Positions 18,838 through 25,351 of a stretch of 62,073 nt of DNA are shown here, piece by piece. The stretch is taken from assembly GCA_027858795.1 (NCBI GenBank), contig JAQICF010000196.1, positions 1-62,073 of the forward strand. Direction: 5' to 3'. Below the pieces are notes generated by a model that worked only from the letters and a program-made list of their open reading frames with translations, searched no databases and had not been told where the DNA came from. The translations under genes and the position numbers were made by a program. Within the stretch, counting starts at the first letter, position 1. The number at the start of each line of letters is the position of its first letter. The DNA is from Candidatus Delongbacteria bacterium (GTDB taxonomy: Bacteria > Delongbacteria > UBA4055).

Positions 18838-20193
18838 ATGAAGAAAAAATTATTTATTATTACAACTCTCTTTCTACTTTTAAATCTTTACGCGGGATTA
18901 AATAATCCTACGGCTATGGGATCATCGTATAGTAACGGATTATTGTTAAAAGGGATAGATGCAGTAAGATATAATCCTGCAAATCTTGGTTTTTCTACTG
19001 ATTATAGAGGATCCATAAATTTCTTTCCAGTTAGTGTTTTCTTTGAAAATTCTTTCTCTCGTAATATTTATGACGATTATATTGCCGATGGTGGAGATAA
19101 TTCATGGTCAGAAAGCGATATTGATGATATACTATCTCAATTGAGTGATAAATGGAGATTGCAGAATAATGTAAATGTAGATCTGATTGGATTCAGTACA
19201 CACCAAAGAGCTTTCACATTGAATGTGCAATCTGTCGTTGACATTTCTTTTCCAGAAGCTGTATTTGAGCTTTTGTTAAGAGGAAATGAAATGGGAGAAG
19301 AGTATGATTTCAATGATTTTGATGCTGAAGTAATGAATACGGCATCTCTTGGTTACAGTTTTGCTGAGCAGGTTAAATTAGATGGTGTTAAAGAGATATT
19401 TAAAGAACTTTCTGTAGGTGCTACGATAAGATATATATATGCTATACCTACAGCAAAAATGGAAGATCTCGATGAAAACAGTGATAAAGATATAACGGTA
19501 GCTTATTTTAAAATGGACAATGTGAATGCTTACTTAGATACTGATGATGTAATCGACAGCACTTCAACCTCTGAAGGTGCTACTACAGTAAAAGGTGCAT
19601 TCGATCTTCTTACATCTGAAGGTGGCCAAGGTATTGGTATTGACTTGGGAGTTGCTGCAAAGATAAACAAGCGAATGAACATAGGTTTAAGTGTGACCAA
19701 CGCTTTAGCAGGTATCAGCTGGTATAAAAATAATAAGATTTACAGATATGATTATGAAATAGATGGAATATTATTGACTGAGATGGATTCAGTAGGAGTT
19801 GATTCGATGTACACTCTGAAAGATGTTGCTGAGACTAGAAAATTCTTTACAGTTCTTCCGCCTGAATTAAGATTGGATTTCACTTGGGAATTTCATCCGG
19901 GAAATCAGAGAATTTTCTGGACAAATTCTTATGTTCAAGGTTTTAAGAACGAATTACTTTCTACAACAATGCCAAAGTTCTCAACAGGTATTCAGTGGAA
20001 TCACAAAAAAGCAGATTGGTTTGTTTGCAGAGCAGGAATTACAGGTGGTGGAGATGCTTTATATTCTTCGGCTATCGGATTTAGCCTAGCATTTAGTCAT
20101 TATTCATTTGATATTGCAGTGGAAAATAAGTATGGGTACGGTGCAAGTTCGAAGGGACTTGGAGTAGCAGTAGGACAAAAGTTTTACTGGTAA
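18838..20193 (+). CDS. Outer-membrane beta-barrel protein, DUF5723/PorV-like
   Basis: A 451-residue protein with a cleavable signal (MKKKLFIITTLFLLLNLYAG) and the early motif VRYNPANLGFS common to PorV/TraF/DUF5723-type barrels. The body alternates hydrophobic and polar residues and ends in an aromatic residue (VGQKFYW), as expected for the last strand of an outer-membrane barrel. I use the ATG at 18838 because AGGAG lies 12 bp upstream; an in-frame ATG at 18826 has that AGGAG directly against it. The gene starts 1 bp after the lipoprotein stop. A partner role for the lipoprotein is inferred from position only. No convincing terminator follows. Confidence 0.75.
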   Translation: MKKKLFIITTLFLLLNLYAGLNNPTAMGSSYSNGLLLKGIDAVRYNPANLGFSTDYRGSINFFPVSVFFENSFSRNIYDDYIADGGDNSWSESDIDDILSQLSDKWRLQNNVNVDLIGFSTHQRAFTLNVQSVVDISFPEAVFELLLRGNEMGEEYDFNDFDAEVMNTASLGYSFAEQVKLDGVKEIFKELSVGATIRYIYAIPTAKMEDLDENSDKDITVAYFKMDNVNAYLDTDDVIDSTSTSEGATTVKGAFDLLTSEGGQGIGIDLGVAAKINKRMNIGLSVTNALAGISWYKNNKIYRYDYEIDGILLTEMDSVGVDSMYTLKDVAETRKFFTVLPPELRLDFTWEFHPGNQRIFWTNSYVQGFKNELLSTTMPKFSTGIQWNHKKADWFVCRAGITGGGDALYSSAIGFSLAFSHYSFDIAVENKYGYGASSKGLGVAVGQKFYW

Positions 20194-20318
20194 AATGGTA
20201 AAAGCTTCGAACTTTTGCGTTATTGGTCAAATTTATATCAAGGTCACTTAGTTAAGCTAAGCTCCCTTTCAAAATTTAACCAGTTCCTTGAACTTCTTTG
20301 CTTTTAAACATTTTCTAT

Positions 20319-20324
20319 TATAAT
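20319..20324 (+). promoter_or_regulatory. Possible -10 box before the oxidoreductase gene
   Basis: A perfect TATAAT lies 66 bp before the ATG at 20390, but I find no convincing -35 hexamer at 16-18 bp. The rest of the 20194-20389 interval shows only short, weak inverted repeats. Confidence 0.3.
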
Positions 20325-20389
20325 ATTGGCTGGATGATTGAAATTCAGTCGATTTTATTTAAAGTTTATCATTTAAAATAAGGAAATAT

Positions 20390-21370
20390 ATGAGCAAATT
20401 AAAAATCGGTGTTATAGGTTGTGGACATTTAGGTAAATTTCACACAAAGATGCACACAATGTTACCAGATATCTCTGAATTGATAGGTGTTTACGATCTT
20501 AATCCGGAGCAAAGCCAAAAAGTATCAGGAGAATTTAACTGTAAGCAATTTCATAGTATTGATGATCTACTTTCAATGGTAGATGCAGTAATAATAGCAT
20601 CAGCAACACAGTCACATTATGAAGTTGCAAAACAATGTCTGAATGCAAATAAGAGCATTTTCATTGAAAAACCTATTACTGCCACAGTTCCTCAAGCTGA
20701 AGAGATAGTTGCTTTAGCCGAAGAAAAGGGTTTGATCATTCAGGTTGGACATATCGAAAGGTATAATCCAGCATTTTTTCAGATAGAACATATGAAAGTT
20801 GACCCAATGTTCATTGAAGCTCACAGATTGGCATCTTTCAATCCCAGAGGCTCCGATGTTTCTGTTGTTCATGACCTAATGATACATGATATCGACCTTA
20901 TTTTAAGCTTGATCAGTGCTGACGTTGAAAAGGTTGACGCAGCTGGTGTTGCAGCTTTGACAGATACACCTGATATTGCAAACGTAAGGATAAAGTTCGC
21001 AAATGGTGCAGTAGCAAACCTTACAGCTTCAAGAATATCAATTAAGAAGATGAGAAAATTTAGAATATTCCAGAAAGAAATGTATATATCACTTGACCTT
21101 GACAAAGGTGCAGCCGACGTATTCTCCCTTGCTGATGAAAGTGATACCACTGCTAAAGGAATGGCTATTGCAAACATAGAATCCAAAGGCAAGAAGATCA
21201 TGTATGTCAAGAATGAGGAAGGTCAGATAAATGCACTTCTTGAAGAGAACAGGGATTTTGTTAATTCAGTATTGAATGGAGCTCCTGTGAAAGTTACCGG
21301 AAAAGATGGATTAAGAGCATTGATCACAGCAGAAATGGTTATATCGGAAATTGAAAACCAATTAAAATAA
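20390..21370 (+). CDS. Gfo/Idh/MocA family NAD(P)-dependent oxidoreductase
   Basis: A 326-residue dehydrogenase. The Rossmann motif GVIGCGHLGKFH is at residue 7 onward, the catalytic-lysine motif EKPITAT is near residue 93, and HDLMIHDIDLILSLI provides the second conserved histidine region. The family oxidises or reduces sugars and sugar nucleotides. Proteins of this subtype are sometimes found beside lipid A genes, where GnnA oxidises UDP-GlcNAc, but no lpx gene is present here, so the substrate stays open. The ATG has AAGGAA upstream. A palindromic repeat separates it from prmA. Confidence 0.8.
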   Translation: MSKLKIGVIGCGHLGKFHTKMHTMLPDISELIGVYDLNPEQSQKVSGEFNCKQFHSIDDLLSMVDAVIIASATQSHYEVAKQCLNANKSIFIEKPITATVPQAEEIVALAEEKGLIIQVGHIERYNPAFFQIEHMKVDPMFIEAHRLASFNPRGSDVSVVHDLMIHDIDLILSLISADVEKVDAAGVAALTDTPDIANVRIKFANGAVANLTASRISIKKMRKFRIFQKEMYISLDLDKGAADVFSLADESDTTAKGMAIANIESKGKKIMYVKNEEGQINALLEENRDFVNSVLNGAPVKVTGKDGLRALITAEMVISEIENQLK

Positions 21371-21374
21371 TGTA

Positions 21375-21396
21375 GAGACGTAATATATTACGTCTC
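21375..21396. repeat. R1 palindromic repeat, copy 1
   Basis: A perfect 22-base inverted repeat with arms beginning GAGACGTAATA, preceded by GTA and followed by CAC. The same element, with arms GAGACGCAA/TTGCGTCTC and a 4-base loop, occurs at 28242, 39300 and 60941. Here it lies in the 44 bp leader directly before prmA. Confidence 0.85.
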
Positions 21397-21414
21397 ACAA
21401 CACAGGGAATAATA

Positions 21415-22299
21415 ATGGAATGGTATTCAATTGATATAAATATTACAGATGAAATTTTGAAAGATGTCATTACGGATTTTGCTTTTTCGTTAGGATGTCA
21501 AGGCATTGAAGACCTTGACGAGACTACATTTGAGGATAAAACGGGACTTAGACTTTTCTTTGGAGATGATAACAATCCAGAGAAGATCATAGGCCAATTG
21601 AAAGTTTTCTTCAGAGATAAAGATATTGAAGGTATGGCAGATATCAGTATTGAAAATATTCCTAAGCTGGACTGGAGAGAGGAATGGAAGAAGAGCTATA
21701 AACCTATTGATGCAGGTAAATTTATTGTTATTCCTTCCTGGCAGACCGTTGAATCTGACAAAATTAAGATATTCATTGAGCCGAAGATGGCTTTCGGAAC
21801 AGGAACTCACGAAACTACGAAACTCATGCTTGAACAGATAAGTAAGCTTGAACTCAAAGGTAAGAAAATTTTTGACGCAGGTTCAGGGTCAGGTATTTTG
21901 TCTATTGCAGCTGTAAAAAATGGAGCTGAGATAGTTACTGCGGTGGATATTGACGAAGAAAGCTATGATAATTGCAGAGAAAATGCTGAATTGAACGGAG
22001 TTGCTGAGAAAATAATTGTAAAATTCACCAATGATCAGGATTATGCTGTTAAAGATGAATATGATGTTATTCTTGCAAATATAAATAGACTGGTGCTTGA
22101 GAAACTGTTGCCGAATTTCAAAAAGATCGTAAAACCCGGTGGGATCATTCTTCTTTCAGGTATTCTTGTGGATGACAATGAGAAGATGTATAAAAGAATA
22201 CAGGAAGTCGGCGGATTTAAATCGGATGGGTATTTTGAAATGGGTGAATGGTGTTGTATGAAGATAAAAAGAATTGCCAATTTACAAAGAGAAAATTAA
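21415..22299 (+). CDS. prmA: Ribosomal protein L11 methyltransferase PrmA
   Basis: A 294-residue SAM-dependent methyltransferase of normal PrmA length. The N-terminal substrate-recognition part (EWYSIDINITDEILKD) is followed by the PrmA hallmark AFGTGTHETTKLML near residue 125, the SAM-binding loop FDAGSGSGILSIAAVKNGA, and VILANINRLVLEKLLPNF, which corresponds to the catalytic NPPY-like motif region. It trimethylates amino groups of ribosomal protein L11. Its TAA overlaps the start of the next gene (TAATG), so the two are probably translated together even though their functions are unrelated. Confidence 0.93.
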   Translation: MEWYSIDINITDEILKDVITDFAFSLGCQGIEDLDETTFEDKTGLRLFFGDDNNPEKIIGQLKVFFRDKDIEGMADISIENIPKLDWREEWKKSYKPIDAGKFIVIPSWQTVESDKIKIFIEPKMAFGTGTHETTKLMLEQISKLELKGKKIFDAGSGSGILSIAAVKNGAEIVTAVDIDEESYDNCRENAELNGVAEKIIVKFTNDQDYAVKDEYDVILANINRLVLEKLLPNFKKIVKPGGIILLSGILVDDNEKMYKRIQEVGGFKSDGYFEMGEWCCMKIKRIANLQREN

Positions 22300-23483
22300 T
22301 GAAATCAAATAGGGTTCAATATAAAAAGGAACTAACAACTACATTTGAGAAAGAGGTTGTTGCATTCTTAAATCACCGTGAAGGTGGTATTATTTACATT
22401 GGTATTGAGGAGAATGGTTCCATTTTTGGGGTAAAAGAACCAGATAGACTTCTGCTTCAGATAAAAGATAGATTTAAGAACAATATTCTTCCATCAACCT
22501 TAGGGTTATTTGATGTCTTATTAGAAAATCGAAAAAATAAAGTTGTAATAAGGATAGCTTTAGCCGGTGGAATGGAAAAACCTTATTACATGAAAAAATC
22601 AGGAATGACCGAAAAGGGATGTTATATCCGAATTGGAAGTGGCTCTGAACCTATGCCTATAAAAATGATTGAAGAATTATTTGCAAGTCGTACACGAAAT
22701 TCTATTGGTAAGATAAAATCAAACAGCCAAGATCTAACATTTGAGCAATTGAAAATTTATTATAGTGTATCGGGATTTGATCATGGAGAAAAATTTGCTT
22801 CGAATCTTGAATTATTAACCGAAGATGGTTCTTATAATTATGCAGCATATCTTCTTGCTGATGCTAATGGAAATTCAGTGCAGGTAGCAAAATACCGAGG
22901 TCTAGACCGATTAGATTTGATCGAAAGCAATGAATATGGTTATTGTTCACTTGTAAAATCATGTAAGCAGGTATTGGATAAACTTGAAGTGGAAAATAGA
23001 ACTGTTACAAAGATAACTCCCAAGAAAAGAATTTCTATTAGTCTTTGGGATCCAATTGCTTTACGTGAGGCTGTGATAAACGCAATAATTCACAATAATT
23101 ATACAAATGAAGCGGTTCCAAAATTTGAAATATTCGATGATCGTATTGAAATTACTTCCGCAGGTACTATTCCGTTGGGAATTGAAAGGGAAGAGTTTTT
23201 TCAGGGATATTCAATTCCTCAGAATAGGATACTTATGCGTATTTTCAAAGATATAGATATGGTGGAGTATCTTGGTTCGGGTATGCCTCGTATTCTGAAA
23301 GCATACAAACGCAAATCTTACATTTTTACTTCGAATTTTATTCGTACAGTATTCCCGGTTTCTCTGAAAGCATTAAAGTTAGATGGAGTGTCAGATAAAA
23401 CTACAGGTAAGAAAACTACAGGTAAGAAGTCTACAGGTAAGAAGTCTACAGGTAAGAAAACTACAGGTAAGAATAGGGAGTAA
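22299..23483 (+). CDS. AlbA_2 (Schlafen-type) / HATPase_c_4 transcriptional regulator, C-terminally truncated
   Basis: A 394-residue protein. Residues 5 to about 115 form the AlbA_2 domain (EVVAFLNHREGGIIYIGIEE, MTEKGCYIRIGSGSEPM); the middle carries a divergent GHKL-type ATPase (LREAVINAIIHNNY, FDDRIEITSAGTIPLG, DMVEYLGSGMPRILKAY). It ends in a lysine-rich linker of five TGKK-type repeats and then NRE. Relatives continue after such a linker with a winged-helix DNA-binding domain; here that domain is present only as a frameshifted remnant (23480-23637). I chose the ATG at 22299, which overlaps the prmA stop. It is likely a damaged regulator that may keep its nucleotide-binding part. Confidence 0.82.
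   Translation: MKSNRVQYKKELTTTFEKEVVAFLNHREGGIIYIGIEENGSIFGVKEPDRLLLQIKDRFKNNILPSTLGLFDVLLENRKNKVVIRIALAGGMEKPYYMKKSGMTEKGCYIRIGSGSEPMPIKMIEELFASRTRNSIGKIKSNSQDLTFEQLKIYYSVSGFDHGEKFASNLELLTEDGSYNYAAYLLADANGNSVQVAKYRGLDRLDLIESNEYGYCSLVKSCKQVLDKLEVENRTVTKITPKKRISISLWDPIALREAVINAIIHNNYTNEAVPKFEIFDDRIEITSAGTIPLGIEREEFFQGYSIPQNRILMRIFKDIDMVEYLGSGMPRILKAYKRKSYIFTSNFIRTVFPVSLKALKLDGVSDKTTGKKTTGKKSTGKKSTGKKTTGKNRE
23397..23471 (+). repeat. Five tandem 15-bp units coding TGKK repeats
   Basis: Five exact-length units of the type AAAACTACAGGTAAG or AAGTCTACAGGTAAG, in frame with the regulator gene and coding (T/S)TGKK. Such a tract is prone to slippage in units of 15 bp, which would change linker length without a frameshift. 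Confidence 0.9.
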
Positions 23484-23637
23484 ATTTAGAACTAGTATCT
23501 GAAAACCAGTATATCACTATTCTCAAAAAGACTGAAGCTTTAGGATTAACTTTAAATGGGATAAACTATCAGCTTCGTTGATAGCAGAAAAATAATCAGA
23601 TGATCCGTATTGGGGGACGATTTCCATTCGTACCCTA
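23480..23637 (+). pseudogene. Decayed winged-helix domain of the AlbA_2 regulator
   Basis: Directly after the regulator's stop, another frame beginning at 23480 encodes NLELVSENQYITILK, EALGLTLNGINYQLR, then two stops; LIAEK is readable in a further frame and MIRIGGRFPF in the first one again. Together they follow the order of the winged-helix module normally found at the C-terminus of AlbA_2/HATPase proteins (iTi..la..lglt..gi.yqlrkL..e..i.RiGg). At least two frameshifts are needed to read through. The end merges into an R2-type repeat. Confidence 0.75.
23611..23636. repeat. R2 palindromic repeat, degenerate copy without promoter
   Basis: GGGGGACGATTTCCATTCG followed by TACCC and TTTTCTTTTGTAAAA matches the R2 copies at 28318 and 30561 with a few changes. 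The TTGTAA is present but no TATATT follows at 17 bp. It lies at the end of the decayed winged-helix region, just before the stop of the convergent gene. Confidence 0.7.
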
Positions 23638-23653
23638 TTTTCTTTTGTAAAAT

Positions 23654-25141
23654 TTATTTTATCAACAACATTCGTTTTGTATCAACAGGTTCGCTATTCA
23701 GCTTTAATTGAGAAAAATATACACCTGAATTTAAACTGTTACCGTCAAATTTAATATTATACAACCCTGTATTTTGTTCTCTATTGACTAATTCAGATAC
23801 AACTTCCCCTTTTGTATTATAAATAACCAAGCTGACCATTCCTTTTTCTGAAAGTGAGTAAGATATTGTTGTTTCAGGATTAAAAGGATTCGGGTAGTTT
23901 GTAAATAATTGCGATGTTTTTGGGATTGATGGTTGATCATCAATAGAAGTATCATCTTTTACTTTGAATATATAAAGCTCATCATTAACTATTATCCCTG
24001 AAATAAAACCATCAGGTATAACTTTAAAAATATCCAGATTAGAATATACTTGTGTCCAAAGCAAATCCATTCCTGTTCCATTATATCTAAATTTCCAAAT
24101 AGTATTGGTATCTAATCCACGAACAATAAAATCTTTGTGTGACATCTCTTCTACTTCAATAGATTCATTGAAAGGAGTATATTCCCATGATACATCTCCT
24201 TGTCCGTTAATGATCAAAAGATGATTTTCACCCTCGTCAACATCATTATTATCATTTTCATCAACCCAACAAGTTGTCAGATAAGTAGAATCGGTAAGTG
24301 TCTCAATGGAAGTGTATATTAAGTTTATTTCATCTGGGTCATTAATATAGGGGTAAGGATCGTATGGATAGTATAACTGCCAGTCTATATTGAAAGATTT
24401 ATTTAATTTTATTATGAATGAATATGATTTTATTGTGTCAAGTTGGGATTTCGTTAGATATGATTGAATTTCACCAGTCATAATAACACCATTATCTTTA
24501 GTAATATCAACACTCCAAGCATTGAATCCATTACCTCCAGTTGTATATAGTGAGTCAGGTGGAAAATTTGGTGTGTCATTTGGAAATAACTTACATAGAC
24601 TATCGATGGGACTAATTCTACTTACAGCTCCCCGAGAATAAACGTATCCATTATCACTCGTAGGCAAAATATAATTTAAATGGTAGCTATCACCATATAA
24701 ATAATTAGGGATATAATCAGTAGTGTCGATTAGTGCACCTTCTTCATTACAAGTAGCCAAAGTGTAGTATCGGTATGATAAAGGATTATATCCTGAATCT
24801 GTATTGCCAGCTAGGATTATACCTTCATAGCATGAAACCATACCGACTAGATTATGGAATAACTTCCCGTAATCTTGCTCAAAGATCAACTCCCCATTTG
24901 GACTTAACTTAAGTAAATTGATATCCGGTGAAGATATTAGCGAGTCAAATGTACTGGAAGCCCAGTTTGCATAATTTGGAGCACCACTATAACCTCCAAT
25001 ATATATGTCCCCATTTTCATCAGTATCTATCTGAACAACACCATTATCTTCAGTATTCAGCGGTATTGCATAACTCCATTCTATGCTCTGAGAAAAAGAA
25101 ATTGTCAAAGAAATCAATAGAAAATAAATAATGTATTTCAT
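23654..25141 (-). CDS. Secreted protein of unknown function with T9SS sorting domain
   Basis: A 495-residue protein with signal peptide MKYIIYFLLISLTISFSQS and a C-terminal T9SS type A domain from about residue 410 (LFTNYPNPFNPETTISYSL, SGVYFSQL, TKRMLLIK). Between them, the sequence has repeated GG-containing beta patterns (NGDIYIGGYSG, NGYVYSRGAVS, NGVIMTGEIQSY) that resemble propeller blades of the kind seen in surface proteins with repeated NGG/DGG turns. No catalytic motif is visible. A strong ribosome site AGGAGG precedes the ATG. It is divergent from the DUF294 sensor gene, and probably surface-exposed. Confidence 0.85.
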   Translation of the reverse strand: MKYIIYFLLISLTISFSQSIEWSYAIPLNTEDNGVVQIDTDENGDIYIGGYSGAPNYANWASSTFDSLISSPDINLLKLSPNGELIFEQDYGKLFHNLVGMVSCYEGIILAGNTDSGYNPLSYRYYTLATCNEEGALIDTTDYIPNYLYGDSYHLNYILPTSDNGYVYSRGAVSRISPIDSLCKLFPNDTPNFPPDSLYTTGGNGFNAWSVDITKDNGVIMTGEIQSYLTKSQLDTIKSYSFIIKLNKSFNIDWQLYYPYDPYPYINDPDEINLIYTSIETLTDSTYLTTCWVDENDNNDVDEGENHLLIINGQGDVSWEYTPFNESIEVEEMSHKDFIVRGLDTNTIWKFRYNGTGMDLLWTQVYSNLDIFKVIPDGFISGIIVNDELYIFKVKDDTSIDDQPSIPKTSQLFTNYPNPFNPETTISYSLSEKGMVSLVIYNTKGEVVSELVNREQNTGLYNIKFDGNSLNSGVYFSQLKLNSEPVDTKRMLLIK

Positions 25142-25194
25142 AAAGTTCCTCCTAGGGAAATATTGTATTTTCGAACAAAAGTTATATCAATATT

Positions 25195-25223
25195 AAATTA
25201 GTAAAATATATTTATTTTGTCAA
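25195..25223 (-). promoter_or_regulatory. Putative promoter of the T9SS secreted-protein gene
   Basis: On the minus strand, TTGACA (25223-25218) is followed after 17 bp by TAATTT (25200-25195), 54 bp before the ATG at 25141. Confidence 0.45.
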
Positions 25224-25261
25224 GAAAATAAATTGTGTGTTTCGTTCGGCATCGTTTTGTT

Positions 25262-25290
25262 TTGTAAAACGAATGTATTAGTATTATATT
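25262..25290 (+). promoter_or_regulatory. Repeat-associated promoter of the DUF294 sensor gene
   Basis: TTGTAA and TATATT separated by 17 bp, embedded in a stretch (TTTTGTTTTGTAAAACGAAT and AGTATTATATTATAG) that is nearly the same as the sequences at 28344 and 30586. Transcription would start near 25297 and run through the R2 palindrome at 25318. Confidence 0.65.
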
Positions 25291-25317
25291 ATAGAAAATA
25301 GTTTAAAAATTATAATG

Positions 25318-25345
25318 TAGGGTCGAACCCATGTGTTCGACTGGA
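25318..25345. repeat. R2 palindromic repeat, GTCGAAC variant
   Basis: GTAGG, then arms GTCGAAC (25322-25328) and GTTCGAC (25334-25340). The right end runs straight into GGAAGGGA, the ribosome site of the sensor gene; an ATG inside the palindrome (25331) is therefore unlikely to be the real start. Confidence 0.8.
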
Positions 25346-25351
25346 AGGGAT

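Noticed and set aside
20194..20389. Possible terminator or regulatory RNA after the beta-barrel gene
   Set aside because: Only short inverted repeats (AAAAG/CTTTT, CTTAG/CTAAG) with no T run; not enough to call a feature.
23397..23471. Tandem repeats as a possible CRISPR-like array
   Set aside because: The 15-bp units are contiguous, have no spacers and are in frame with the protein, coding a TGKK linker.
25331..25351. ATG start inside the R2 palindrome for the DUF294 sensor
   Set aside because: The ATG at 25352 has a proper ribosome site; the earlier one would encode part of a repeat.
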